Positions 17,944-27,697 of a stretch of DNA of 54,861 bases are shown here, in pieces (within the stretch, counting starts at the first letter, position 1; the number at the start of each line of letters is the position of its first letter). The position numbers and the translations under genes were made by a program. The stretch comes from Cecembia lonarensis LW9. Its GTDB lineage: Bacteria > Bacteroidota > Bacteroidia > Cytophagales > Cyclobacteriaceae. The stretch is from positions 1-54,861 of the forward strand of contig NZ_AMGM01000024.1 in assembly GCF_000298295.1 (NCBI RefSeq), in the 5' to 3' direction. Below the pieces are notes generated by a model. That model searched no databases, was not told the origin of the DNA, and saw only the letters and a program-made list of their open reading frames with translations.

Positions 17944-19331
17944 TAAGTTCCTGAGATCAGTTCTTTGATGTCAAGAATAATCTTATTGGCCAGGTGTTCT
18001 GCTGTGGCCAGGGTTTCAGATTCTGAATAAATCCTGATGATCGGTTCGGTATTGGATTTTCTTAAGTGGACCCATTCTTTTTCAAACTCGATTTTCACCC
18101 CATCCACATCATTGATCGGATGTTTGCTGTATTTACTTTTAATCGCCTCTAGGATCTTATCCACATCAATCTCAGGTGTCAATTCAATTTTGTTTTTAGA
18201 AATATGGTAATTTGGATAGGTAGCCCTAAGCATAGAGATGCTTTTTCCAAATTTTGCCAAATGGGTCAAAAACAAGCCAATACCTACTAAAGCATCCCTT
18301 CCATAATGAGATTCGGGATAAATCACTCCTCCATTCCCTTCACCGCCGATGATCGCATTGGTTTCCTTCATTTTGTTGACCACGTTGACTTCTCCCACGG
18401 CTGCGGCCTGATAGGTTCCACCACGTTTTTCTGTTACATCCCTCAAGGCCCTGGTCGAACTCAAATTTGAAACAGTATTTCCAGGCGTTTGAGAAAGCAC
18501 ATAATCTGCAACAGCCACTAAGGTATATTCCTCACCAAAAGGGGAACCGTCTTCATTCATGAAACAAAGCCTATCCACATCCGGGTCGACCACAATTCCC
18601 AAATCATATTTTCCTCTATGGAGTTTATCTGCAATATCTCTAAGGTTTTCTGGCAATGGTTCGGGATTATGGGGAAAGTGGCCATCTGGCGTACAGTACA
18701 TTTCCTCTATGTTGTCTACTCCCAAAGCCCGGAGTAATTTGGGTACTGCAATACCACCTGTGGAATTCACCGCATCTACCACTACTTTGAACTTTCTGGC
18801 TTTGATGGCTTCCACATCTACTAATTTGAGTTCAAGTACATGCGCTACATGTCGGTCAATATAGTCTTCAATCAGCGTGTATTGTCCTAGTTTTCTTACC
18901 TCTGCAAAAGCAAAATTCTCGCTTTCCGCACTCTCCAAAATGGCTTTTCCTTCTGCATCTGAGATGAACTCTCCTTTATCATTGAGAAGTTTGAGGGCAT
19001 TCCATTGAATAGGATTATGGCTGGCAGTAAGGATGATACCTCCCCCGGCTTTTTCCAGAGGCACGGCCAATTCCACCGTTGGCGTGGTGCTTAATCCCAG
19101 GTCGATGACATCGATGCCCAAGCCTTGAAGGGTGGCTGTTACTAATTTGGAAACCATTTCACCCGAGATTCTGGCATCCCTTCCAATCACCACTTTGGGA
19201 TTTTTGGTGTGTGAGATGATCCATGAACCATAGGCAGCGGTAAATTTTACGACGTCAAGTGGGGTAAGCCCTTCTCCAGGTTTGCCTCCGATCGTTCCTC
19301 TGATTCCGGAGATAGATTTGATTAATGCCAC
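17943..19331 (-). CDS. glmM: Phosphoglucosamine mutase
   Basis: The enzyme converts glucosamine-6-P to glucosamine-1-P for UDP-GlcNAc, peptidoglycan and LPS. The 462 residues have the catalytic Ser loop TASHNPIQWNALKL, the metal-binding loop VDPDVDRLCF, the sugar-binding GGEGNGG and a C-terminal phosphate loop RKSNTEPIIRIYSES. Length and motifs fit the Bacteroidota GlmM type, though a phosphomannomutase role cannot be excluded from sequence alone. The start appears to be GTG: no ATG is in frame before an upstream stop 4 codons away, and GTG gives MALIKSISGIRG, the family's usual N-terminus. Confidence 0.92.
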   Translation of the reverse strand: MALIKSISGIRGTIGGKPGEGLTPLDVVKFTAAYGSWIISHTKNPKVVIGRDARISGEMVSKLVTATLQGLGIDVIDLGLSTTPTVELAVPLEKAGGGIILTASHNPIQWNALKLLNDKGEFISDAEGKAILESAESENFAFAEVRKLGQYTLIEDYIDRHVAHVLELKLVDVEAIKARKFKVVVDAVNSTGGIAVPKLLRALGVDNIEEMYCTPDGHFPHNPEPLPENLRDIADKLHRGKYDLGIVVDPDVDRLCFMNEDGSPFGEEYTLVAVADYVLSQTPGNTVSNLSSTRALRDVTEKRGGTYQAAAVGEVNVVNKMKETNAIIGGEGNGGVIYPESHYGRDALVGIGLFLTHLAKFGKSISMLRATYPNYHISKNKIELTPEIDVDKILEAIKSKYSKHPINDVDGVKIEFEKEWVHLRKSNTEPIIRIYSESETLATAEHLANKIILDIKELISGT

Positions 19332-19394
19332 GATGAAAATTAAATAAGGTTAATAACAGAAAAATCCTGGACAAGCCAGGCATACAAAATATTT

Positions 19395-19625
19395 TTATTT
19401 GAATTTGGCCAACACCTTGTCTACCTCGTTGTCGGGATTACCACAACTGGAATTGGCATCTACGGTTTTACCGCAATATCCACAGGTTCCACCTTCTTTG
19501 TTCAGGTAAGGATTTTGGGAAGCACAGGTGCCTTTGAATTCACCATTTTTGATAAAGATGAGCCTTACGGACATCAAAATGAAAAATAAGGCAAGAAAGG
19601 CTAAAGTCAAATACAAGGTTGTCAT
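19395..19625 (-). CDS. Small Cys-containing membrane protein
   Basis: The 76-residue protein has one N-terminal membrane helix (residues about 4-24) and a short tail with five Cys: one in GTCASQ, two in CGYCGK and others at TCGY and SSCGNPD. Such spacing could bind a metal or form disulfides. Similar short proteins occur widely in Bacteroidota, but I know no function. It lies upstream of glmM (63-base gap) on the same strand and divergent from mazG. Confidence 0.75.
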   Translation of the reverse strand: MTTLYLTLAFLALFFILMSVRLIFIKNGEFKGTCASQNPYLNKEGGTCGYCGKTVDANSSCGNPDNEVDKVLAKFK

Positions 19626-19696
19626 ATCAATATAATTTGCGCAAATTTACGTAATACTTTCAAAACGTCCTCACATAAAGAATAGTTTCCCTTTTT

Positions 19697-20497
19697 ATGC
19701 CAGAATTATCTTCAAGAGAAGCCCAGCTTGCCGCATTTGACCGTTTATTGACCATTATGGATGAGCTCAGGGAACAATGTCCCTGGGACAGAAAGCAAAC
19801 TTTGGAAAGTCTACGACACCTGACCATTGAGGAGACTTTTGAATTATCGGATGCCATTTTGGAAAATGACCTGGAGGAAATCAAAAAAGAACTGGGGGAT
19901 ATACTGCTACACATTGTCTTTTATGCCAAAATCGGATCAGAAAAATCGGCATTTGACATGGGAACAGTCATCAATAGTCTTTGTGAAAAACTGATCAGGA
20001 GACATCCCCATATATATGGGGACACAGAGGCCAAAGACGAAGAAGCAGTGAAACAAAATTGGGAAAAAATCAAGCTTCAGGAAAAGGGTAATGTGTCCGT
20101 CCTGGGAGGTGTCCCTAAGTCCCTACCTGCATTGATTAAAGCCATGAGGATACAGGAAAAGGCAAGAGGCGTAGGCTTTGACTGGGAGGAAAAACATCAG
20201 GTATGGGAGAAAGTGGAAGAAGAAATGAAAGAGTTTAAGGAAGCTTTTAATGCCATAAAAGAGGAAGAAATTGACAAGGAAAAAGCCTCAGGGGAATTTG
20301 GTGACTTATTGTTTTCCCTCATCAATTATGCCCGTTTTATTGATATCAATCCAGAAGAGGCGCTGGAGCGGACCAACCTTAAATTCATCAAACGCTTCCA
20401 ATACCTTGAAAATGCAGCCAAAGCAGCGGGCAGAAAAATTGAAGAAATGAGTCTAGCCGAAATGGATGTGTACTGGGAAGAGGCCAAGAAGCTTTGA
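19697..20497 (+). CDS. mazG: Nucleoside triphosphate pyrophosphohydrolase MazG
   Basis: MazG hydrolyses NTPs and dNTPs to monophosphates and PPi, and in E. coli it dampens (p)ppGpp signalling. The 266 residues hold two MazG folds. The first shows CPWDRKQT, then EETFELSDAI and ELGDILLHIVFYA. The second has FDWEEKHQVWEKVEEE and EFGDLLFSLINYARF. The conserved EExxE/ExxD metal-binding acids are present in both. The length is usual for full-length MazG. It is convergent with the cupin gene (19-base gap). Confidence 0.96.
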   Translation: MPELSSREAQLAAFDRLLTIMDELREQCPWDRKQTLESLRHLTIEETFELSDAILENDLEEIKKELGDILLHIVFYAKIGSEKSAFDMGTVINSLCEKLIRRHPHIYGDTEAKDEEAVKQNWEKIKLQEKGNVSVLGGVPKSLPALIKAMRIQEKARGVGFDWEEKHQVWEKVEEEMKEFKEAFNAIKEEEIDKEKASGEFGDLLFSLINYARFIDINPEEALERTNLKFIKRFQYLENAAKAAGRKIEEMSLAEMDVYWEEAKKL

Positions 20498-20516
20498 GGC
20501 TTGGGATTCTAGGTCA

Positions 20517-21011
20517 TTATCTACCGAAATCATCCTGCAACCTGACAATGTCTTCTTCGTCAGAAGGATGATTGGCATCTGTATGCTGCCAGATTTCAGC
20601 CACCATGCCCCAATCTTCCAATCCAATCAAACGGTGCCTTTCCCCTTGTTGTAATTTGATTTTATCACCTGTGCTTAAAATATGTCTTTCCTTTTCTTCA
20701 TCGCTCATGCTGGATACCACGGCAACTGAACCTCCAATACAACGCCAGATTTCTGCCCTACGGAAATGATATTGCCAGCTGAGCCGCTTTTCAGGGGCTA
20801 CCAACAAGATTTTTGGGCTGAGTTTTTCTGAAATTTTTAAGGACTCAAAATCTTCTTCTGGGAAAAATGCCTTGGCAAAATCCTTGGCCTGAGCCTCTTC
20901 AATAACCAGAAATCCACCCCATGGCCTATCTCGGTCTTCTGCTACAACCTTTAATCCTTTGGTATGCAACAATGATTTTGCGCTTTCAAAAATTTTGGTT
21001 TTGACTTCCAT
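20517..21011 (-). CDS. Cupin-fold protein, mannose-6-P isomerase type II-like
   Basis: The 164-residue protein matches the C-terminal cupin domain of type II mannose-6-phosphate isomerases (sugar isomerase/cupin). Key stretches are RPWGGFLVIEE near residue 30, LSWQYHFRRAEIWRCIGGSV (central strands with potential metal-binding His and Glu) and GDKIKLQQGERHRLIGLEDW. It lacks the nucleotidyltransferase half. Homologues in Bacteroidota are often labelled phosphoheptose isomerase; I cannot confirm a substrate. Divergent from the BNR gene at 21175. Confidence 0.8.
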   Translation of the reverse strand: MEVKTKIFESAKSLLHTKGLKVVAEDRDRPWGGFLVIEEAQAKDFAKAFFPEEDFESLKISEKLSPKILLVAPEKRLSWQYHFRRAEIWRCIGGSVAVVSSMSDEEKERHILSTGDKIKLQQGERHRLIGLEDWGMVAEIWQHTDANHPSDEEDIVRLQDDFGR

Positions 21012-21174
21012 TTTTCAATTAATACCGCTGTACAATAAGTCCAAAGATGCAAATTGCTGTGGAATTTTGAAATTTTATACTCATAACTCTTTTTGGTCTT
21101 AAATTTTGCCGATTCGCCAGATGATTTATTGGGGTATTTTAACCAAATTTATGGCAAGTCCAACCAAATACATC

Positions 21175-23308
21175 ATGAAGAAAATACTGTTATTTGTTTT
21201 TATGCTTGCTGTTGCTTTGCCATCCTTTTCCCAAAGGGGGAAAAATACTGTGAGCAACCCTGTAACCATCAGTTTTGATGCCTCACTTTATGAAGGGCTG
21301 ACCTGGCGCAACATCGGGCCATTCCGCGGCGGTAGATCCAATGCTGTTACCGGCCTTCCGAGCAATGATCAAGTTTATTTTGCAGGCTATACCGGAGGGG
21401 GGCTATGGAAAACAGAAAATGCCGGGATTTCCTGGTTCAATATATCTGATGGATTTTTCAAAACCAGTTCTGTAGGGGATATTGCCATCAGTGAATCTGA
21501 TCCTAATGTCATCTATGTGGGTATGGGAGAGCATGCCATTAGGGGAGTCATGACGACCTATGGAGATGGGATTTTACAAGTCCTTAGATGGGGGAAAAAC
21601 TTGGAAGCATATGGGACTGGAAAAGACCAGGCATATATCTGACGTGGTTATCCATCCACAAAATCCTGATGTGGTTTTTGTCGCTGCACAAGGAGCTGCA
21701 CATGGGCCGAGTGAGGAAAGGGGCATTTTTAAAAGTACTGATGGAGGGGTGACCTGGAAAAAGACGCTTTATGTTGACGAGAATACAGGGGCATCTTCTT
21801 TGAGTATGGATTATAACAACCCAAGAATTCTCTACGCAGCGACATGGGAGCACAGAAGGTTGCCCTGGCAGGTCCAAAGTGGTGGAGAGGGGGTCATTTA
21901 TACAGGAAGTGATTGTGGATTGGTTCATATTACCAGAGATGGAGGGAAAACCTGGGAAAACATTACTCCTGCTGGTTTGCCGGAAAGTTTGATACAGTCC
22001 ATTGAGGTTTCCCCTCATGAAAAAGGCACCGCTTATATAGCTGCCACCCGGTACAAATTCAATGATTTCCAGAGCATGTCCTATAAAACTACTGACTATG
22101 GCAAAACTTGGACAAATATTAACACTGGCATTGATAAAGATGACTTTATCAAGGTCATCAGGGAAGATAAACAAAAAAAGGGGCTATTGTATGCAGGTAG
22201 TGAAAGGGGGTTTTATGTATCCTTTGACGGAGGTCAAGAGTGGAATAAATTCCAGCTCAATCTCCCTGTAGTGCCTGTCACAGACATTGCTATTGCAGAT
22301 AATGACCTGGTAATATCCTCAGCAGGAAGGTCATTTTGGATTTTGGATGACCTGAGTGCAGTTCAGCAGTCCATGGGTAATCTTAAAGGACTTCAGCTTT
22401 TTGAGCCAAAGACCACGGTGAAATATGAAGGTTTTATTCCATCTTGGATGGATTTGCCTCCAGGTATTGGGGAAAATCCAAAAACCGGAGTCATTTTGGA
22501 TTATTACTTGCCTGAAAAAGCAGACTCTTTACCAGTAAAACTTGAGATCTTTGACAGTATGGGAAGGAATATCCGCACTTTCTCCAATCAAAAGGATGAA
22601 AACTTTAAAGCTTTCTCCGGAGGACCATCACCTGAACCATTACTTCCTTCCCATAAAGGCATCAACCGATTTGTTTGGAATTTCCGAGGTAAAACCCTTT
22701 TGGAAATCCCCAATGCTTTTGTGTACGGGGATTATAGTGGTCATCGTGTAAAACCAGGGAAATATAAGGCCGTGTTGCATTATAATGGCGGTACTTCAGA
22801 AACTGGATTTGAAATTGTACAAGATCCAAACCTCAAAAATGTTACAGATGCGGATTGGGAGGCCCAGCAGCAATTCTTAGAACGGGCAGCCGCTACGCTT
22901 ACAGAAGTCCACCAATCCGTAAATGAAATCAGGAAGGTTAAAGCTCAGGTGGTGCATCTCAACGGTCTTTTAAAAGACCATGAAGCGCATGCTGATCTTT
23001 TGGAATCTGGAAACCAACTAGTCAAAAAAATAGATGATTGGGAAGGTAAAATCGTAGAAACCAGACAAAGCAATTTCCAAGATGTGATTAATTTTCCAAG
23101 TCAGCTGAATGCTCAGTTTTTTGAGTTGAGATCAGCTGTAGATGTGCATGATCCAAGGCTGACGGCAGCCGTAAAAGCAAGACTTTCAGACTTAGAAAAC
23201 GAATGGAAAACCTACAAATTAAGCTTGGAAGAAATCCTTGAAAAAGATGTCGTGACTTTCAATGAAAAATTCAAGGAAAAAAATATTCCTGCAGTGATGA
23301 AAGATTAA
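21175..23308 (+). pseudogene. Frameshifted BNR/sortilin-like (VPS10-type) secreted protein
   Basis: Two overlapping frames together encode a secreted beta-propeller of the BNR/VPS10-like glycosyl-hydrolase group (about 710 residues). The first has a signal peptide (KKILLFVFMLAVALPSFSQ), then LTWRNIGPFRGGRSNAVTG and repeat-type STDGG/TENAG turns. The frame switches at the T-run 21572-21575. Removing one T joins YGDGI to YKSLDGGKTWKHMGL, a canonical BNR repeat. Without it the first frame runs out at 21642. Downstream, FKSTDGGVTWKK, ITRDGGKTWENI and a C-terminal FnIII-like plus helical region are intact. This could be a real 1-base insertion or a homopolymer error. Such proteins are often surface or periplasmic, of unknown substrate. 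Confidence 0.85.
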
Positions 23309-23332
23309 ACTTTTTGGGTTGGAAATCAGTCT

Positions 23333-23365
23333 AAATGGGAGACGTACAAGTCTCCCATTTTATTT
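23333..23365 (+). terminator. Terminator after the BNR protein gene
   Basis: AAATGGGAGA and TCTCCCATTT form a perfect 10-bp stem with an 8-base loop, followed by TATTT. It lies about 25 bases after the stop. Confidence 0.75.
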
Positions 23366-23427
23366 CCCATTGGAGGTAAGATTAGTGGCAAAAGTGAATT
23401 GATCTATAAATTTCTCTTAATTTTCAG

Positions 23428-23460
23428 ATCCCGGCTTTTAGAAAAGGCCGGGATTTTTTA
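23428..23460 (+). terminator. Second hairpin terminator before recJ
   Basis: ATCCCGGC pairs with GCCGGGAT, extended by TTTT/AAAA with one bulge, and is followed by a T-run. It is in tandem with the stem at 23333. Confidence 0.75.
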
Positions 23461-23544
23461 TTTAGTCTTCTCAAATTACCACCGTTCAAAAATAAATGGG
23501 ATTAATCTATCCTAAATAGCCGCTTACTTTAGTAATTTAGCCTT

Positions 23545-25269
23545 ATGGAGTATAAATGGATGATCAGGGAAAAGGCCGACCCTAAAACTGTAGAATCCCT
23601 TAGCAAAGAAATCAATGTCAACCTTACTTTAGCCAACATACTGGTTAACAGGCGGGTAGATACTTTTCAAAAAGCCAAAGATTATTTCAGACCCGATCTG
23701 GACAAGTTGCATGATCCTATGCTCATGAAGGACATGGACAAAGCAGTGGCCAGAATGGGAAGAGCCATCAAAAATGAAGAAAAAATTTTGGTTTATGGAG
23801 ACTATGATGTGGACGGAACTACTTCGGTGGCCATGATGTATGGTTACATAAGCCAGTTTTACCCCCATGTGGATTTTTATATTCCAGATCGCTATAAGGA
23901 AGGGTATGGTATTTCAGAAAAAGGGGTAAGGTATGCAGCGGAAAACAATTTTAAACTGATCATTTCCTTGGATTGCGGCATAAAAGCCATTTCCAAAGTG
24001 GTTTTGGCCAAAGAACTGGGAGTAGATTTTATCATCTGTGACCATCATACTCCTGGGGAAGCGTTACCACCCGCTGTGGCCATTTTAGACCCCAAAAGAA
24101 GCGATTGCTCTTATCCTTACAAGGAGTTGAGCGGCTGTGGGGTAGGTTTTAAACTCATACAGGCATTTGCTTCATTGATGGGGGATGAGGCTGGTAAGGT
24201 TATGGAGTTTTTAGACCTCTTGGCTATCAGCATTGCAGCAGATATTGTTCCCATCACCGGAGAGAATAGGATATTGACCTTTTATGGCATTGAAAGGATC
24301 AACAACAACCCTAGGCCTGGGATAAAGGCCCTGATATTGAGAAGCAAAATTGAAAAAGAGATTGAGATTTCAGATATCGTTTTCAAAATAGGGCCAAGGA
24401 TCAATGCCTCTGGACGCCTGGAACACGCCAAAGCATCTGTGGAACTGTTGATCTCCAAAGATTTGGAAGATGCTCTAACAAGGGCTGAGCTGGTAGATAC
24501 CGTAAATGCTGCCAGGAAAAATTTTGATGAAAACATCACCAAGGAGGCACTGTCTATGATTCAAAGCATGGAAGAAGTGCAGCAGATGAAGACCACCGTA
24601 CTATTCAAGGAGGATTGGCATAAGGGAGTGATCGGAATTGTTGCTTCGAGGTGTATCGAAAGGTATTATAGGCCCACCATCATCCTTACAGAGTCAAATA
24701 ACAAAGCTACGGGAAGTGCCCGATCAGTATTTGATTTTGACATTTATGAGGCCATTTCTGAATGTAGTGATTTATTGGAACAGTTTGGTGGACACAAGTA
24801 TGCAGCAGGGCTGACACTTTCAGTAGACAATGTTCCTGCCTTCCAGGCCAAGTTTGAAGAAGTAGTAAGTGCAAGGATTCATGATATCCATATGAAGCCG
24901 GTACTGGAAATAGATGATGAAATACTTTTGGACCAGATCAACTATAAATTTTACAATATTTTAAAACAGATGGCACCTTTTGGCCCTGGGAATCCGGAAC
25001 CTGTATTCACTGTGAGACAGGTTTATGCTGACAATGTCCGGATTTTAAAAGATAAACATTTGAGGTTCAATGTTGTGCAGGATGGTCAGGAAACCAAGCC
25101 GATTTGTATTGCTTTCGGTTTAGCGGATAAAATCACCTATCCCGATGAGATCATTTACAAAATGCTGATGCGAAAAATGCGTTTTGATTTGGCATTTGAA
25201 ATCAGAGAGAATACTTTTAGAAATAACAGTACTCTTCAATTGTACGTGAAAGACATAAAATTTGACTGA
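23545..25269 (+). CDS. recJ: Single-strand DNA exonuclease RecJ
   Basis: RecJ degrades single-stranded DNA 5' to 3' in recombination and mismatch repair. The 574 residues contain the DHH domain with [16 protein letters not shown] (about residues 83-98), a second acidic motif (LDCG) and DHHTPGE (DHH at 166-168), SGRLEHA near residue 290 and a DHHA1 part with [12 protein letters not shown] (conserved GGH). The C-terminal OB-like domain is present. Start ATG at 23545; the coding end sits 1 base before lptB, so the two are likely translationally linked. Confidence 0.96.
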   Translation: MEYKWMIREKADPKTVESLSKEINVNLTLANILVNRRVDTFQKAKDYFRPDLDKLHDPMLMKDMDKAVARMGRAIKNEEKILVYGDYDVDGTTSVAMMYGYISQFYPHVDFYIPDRYKEGYGISEKGVRYAAENNFKLIISLDCGIKAISKVVLAKELGVDFIICDHHTPGEALPPAVAILDPKRSDCSYPYKELSGCGVGFKLIQAFASLMGDEAGKVMEFLDLLAISIAADIVPITGENRILTFYGIERINNNPRPGIKALILRSKIEKEIEISDIVFKIGPRINASGRLEHAKASVELLISKDLEDALTRAELVDTVNAARKNFDENITKEALSMIQSMEEVQQMKTTVLFKEDWHKGVIGIVASRCIERYYRPTIILTESNNKATGSARSVFDFDIYEAISECSDLLEQFGGHKYAAGLTLSVDNVPAFQAKFEEVVSARIHDIHMKPVLEIDDEILLDQINYKFYNILKQMAPFGPGNPEPVFTVRQVYADNVRILKDKHLRFNVVQDGQETKPICIAFGLADKITYPDEIIYKMLMRKMRFDLAFEIRENTFRNNSTLQLYVKDIKFD

Positions 25270-25270
25270 C

Positions 25271-26008
25271 ATGCTATTAAGAGCGGAACATCTCGTAAAA
25301 ATATACAAGGGTAGAAAAGTAGTCAACGACATATCTGTCGAAGTGAATCAGGGCGAAATTGTGGGACTTTTGGGCCCCAACGGTGCTGGCAAAACCACTT
25401 CATTTTATATGATAGTGGGTTTGATCAGACCCAATGAAGGCAAGATTTTTTTAGATGAGCAGGAAATCACCGACCTCCCCATGTACAAAAGAGCAAAATT
25501 AGGGATTGGCTATCTGGCCCAGGAAGCCTCTGTTTTCCGAAAACTTTCAGTAGAGGAAAATATTATGGCGGTTTTGGAAATGACCAATAAAACCAAGGCA
25601 GAGATGAAGGAAAAGGTGGAGAGCCTTTTGGAAGAATTCAGCTTGACCCATGTGAGAAAAAACCTGGGCATGGTACTTTCCGGTGGGGAAAGAAGAAGAA
25701 CAGAAATTGCCAGGGCTTTGGCGGTTGACCCGAAGTTTGTACTTTTGGATGAACCTTTTGCTGGTGTCGATCCGATTGCTGTGGAGGAGATACAGACCAT
25801 TGTGGCCAAATTGAAGACGAAGAACATTGGTATTTTGATCACAGACCATAATGTAAATGAAACCTTATCGATTACAGATAGGGCTTACCTTATGTTTGAA
25901 GGAAGATTGCTTAAAGCAGGTACGGCGGAAGAACTTGCCGCGGATGAACAGGTACGTAGGGTTTACTTGGGCCAGCATTTTGAATTGAAAAGAAAAGTTT
26001 TTAACTGA
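25271..26008 (+). CDS. lptB: LPS export ABC transporter ATP-binding protein LptB
   Basis: LptB powers LptFG to pull LPS from the inner membrane toward the outer membrane. From ATG 25271 (TTG 3 codons upstream is unlikely) the protein has 245 residues. It shows Walker [10 protein letters not shown], the Q loop YLAQEASVF, signature [16 protein letters not shown], Walker [13 protein letters not shown] and the switch His in [12 protein letters not shown]. The sequence [21 protein letters not shown]-type layout is typical of LptB. Its stop overlaps the next start as TGATG, so it is coupled to the GH3 gene. Confidence 0.94.
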   Translation: MLLRAEHLVKIYKGRKVVNDISVEVNQGEIVGLLGPNGAGKTTSFYMIVGLIRPNEGKIFLDEQEITDLPMYKRAKLGIGYLAQEASVFRKLSVEENIMAVLEMTNKTKAEMKEKVESLLEEFSLTHVRKNLGMVLSGGERRRTEIARALAVDPKFVLLDEPFAGVDPIAVEEIQTIVAKLKTKNIGILITDHNVNETLSITDRAYLMFEGRLLKAGTAEELAADEQVRRVYLGQHFELKRKVFN

Positions 26009-27525
26009 TGGAGGTAGTCAACTCTTTTATGACCTGGATTTTTAAAAACCGCATAGGTCAAATAGATAATTTCAAAAAAAATCCAATTGAAGTTCAACGA
26101 GATACTTTTGAAGAACTGATAGCATCTGCAAGGAGGACGGAATTTGGAAAGCAGCATGGCTTTTCAAGTATCAAAAAATATCAGGATTTTGCGGCAAATG
26201 TACCTGTGCAAAGCTACGAGGAGATGCAATCTTTTTTTGAAAGGATTATGAAGGGGGAGCAAAATTTACTTTGGCCTTCGGAGATCCTTTGGTTTTCTAA
26301 ATCCTCAGGTACTACTTCAAGCAGAAGCAAATACATACCTGTATCCAATGAGGCGTTGGAAGATTGTCATTTTAAGGGGGGCAAAGACATGATTACCCTC
26401 TATGTCAATAATTATCCGGATAGTCGCCTTTTTTCAGGGAAAAGCTTAAGTATAGGTGGAAGTTTAAGTAACAACCCTATCAATCCGGACAGCGAAATTC
26501 AGGTGGGCGATATTTCTGCTGTCATCATGCAAAACCTACCACTTTGGGTTCAATTTGCAAGAACACCCGGTCTTGAAATCGCATTGATGCAGGAATGGGA
26601 GAGTAAGATTGAAAGGATGGCAAGAGAGGTCATGGATGAAAATGTAGTGAGCATATCCGGTGTACCTACTTGGACCATTGTGCTGTTACAGCGAATTCTT
26701 GAGTTAAAGAAAGCCAAGCACATCTTGGAAGTCTGGCCGAACCTTGAAGTGTTTTTCCATGGGGCTGTAGCTTTTGGCCCTTATAGAAGTTTGTTCAAGG
26801 AACTCATCCCTTCTCCTAAAATGAGGTATATGGAAACCTATAATGCCTCAGAAGGATTTTTCGGTATTCAGGATCAGACAAATTCAGATGAAATGCTTTT
26901 GATGTTGGATTATGGTATTTTTTATGAGTTTATCCCCATGGAAGATTGGGAAAAGGATAGCCCTAAGGTTATACCATTATCTGAAGTGGAAATCGGTAAA
27001 AACTACGCCATCATCATCTCTACCAATGCAGGTCTTTGGCGCTATAAAATCGGTGATACGGTAAAATTCACAAGTACTCAGCCGTATCGCTTTAAAATTT
27101 CTGGTAGAACGAAGCATTTTATCAATGCTTTTGGGGAAGAGGTGATCGTGGAAAATGCGGAAAGGGCTGTCCAAGCTGCCTCAGAGGCTACAGGAGCCAC
27201 CATCACCAACTTTACCGCAGCTCCTGTCTATTTTGGAGACTCTTCCAGCAAAGGGGCACACGAATGGGTGATTGAATTCAAAAAATTCCCCGATGATAAA
27301 GAAAAGTTTACGGCTGTACTGGATCAGAAACTGAGGGAAATCAATTCGGATTATGATGCCAAAAGGTATAAAGATTTGGCCTTAAGCCAACCCAAAGTGC
27401 ATTTTTCAGAAGAGGGTTTGTTTGAGAAATGGCTCAAAAGCAAAGGAAAACTTGGAGGTCAAAACAAAGTGCCAAGACTTTCCAATACAAGGGAGTATTT
27501 AGATGAAGTTTTGAGTCTGATTTGA
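26008..27525 (+). CDS. GH3 family adenylate-forming protein
   Basis: The 505-residue protein belongs to the GH3 auxin-responsive-promoter family, plant members of which conjugate amino acids to acyl hormones through acyl adenylates. Motifs are FSKSSGTTSSRSKYIPV (ATP loop, about residues 96-112), YMETYNASEGFFGIQ (about residues 275-290) and WRYKIGDTVKF then ISGRTKHFINAFGEEVI near the hinge. Bacterial GH3 proteins are widespread in Bacteroidota but their substrates are not established. The start overlaps the lptB stop, hinting at a possible link to envelope lipids, though that is inference. Confidence 0.9.
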   Translation: MEVVNSFMTWIFKNRIGQIDNFKKNPIEVQRDTFEELIASARRTEFGKQHGFSSIKKYQDFAANVPVQSYEEMQSFFERIMKGEQNLLWPSEILWFSKSSGTTSSRSKYIPVSNEALEDCHFKGGKDMITLYVNNYPDSRLFSGKSLSIGGSLSNNPINPDSEIQVGDISAVIMQNLPLWVQFARTPGLEIALMQEWESKIERMAREVMDENVVSISGVPTWTIVLLQRILELKKAKHILEVWPNLEVFFHGAVAFGPYRSLFKELIPSPKMRYMETYNASEGFFGIQDQTNSDEMLLMLDYGIFYEFIPMEDWEKDSPKVIPLSEVEIGKNYAIIISTNAGLWRYKIGDTVKFTSTQPYRFKISGRTKHFINAFGEEVIVENAERAVQAASEATGATITNFTAAPVYFGDSSSKGAHEWVIEFKKFPDDKEKFTAVLDQKLREINSDYDAKRYKDLALSQPKVHFSEEGLFEKWLKSKGKLGGQNKVPRLSNTREYLDEVLSLI

Positions 27526-27697
27526 GGAATTGATGCGTCCGTTTGGGCTTAGGTATAGATTAGCGTTTTTTCTATATTTTTCGAACTAAATCTTAAAAAT
27601 TCCAGAGAGCTTTATTGAATAAGTTGTAAGCTAGCTGTGGAGTAGATACCATTTCAAAAAAGTAATCTGTGGAAATTTGCACTTAGCTGAATTAAAA

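Noticed and set aside
21584-22174. A 196-codon minus-strand frame over the BNR gene
   Set aside because: It is antisense to the BNR repeats, which have clear motifs, and the predicted protein has no coherent pattern. It is a by-product of the open reading of the sense strand.
23309-23544. Possible small RNA between the BNR gene and recJ
   Set aside because: Two hairpins are present, but each has a T-run and fits tandem terminators. Without transcript data there is no reason to call an RNA gene.
27526-27697. Possible small gene or hairpin between GH3 and mtgA
   Set aside because: No open frame of useful length, no stem with a T-run and no RNA gene pattern was seen. It looks like plain AT-rich convergent spacer.
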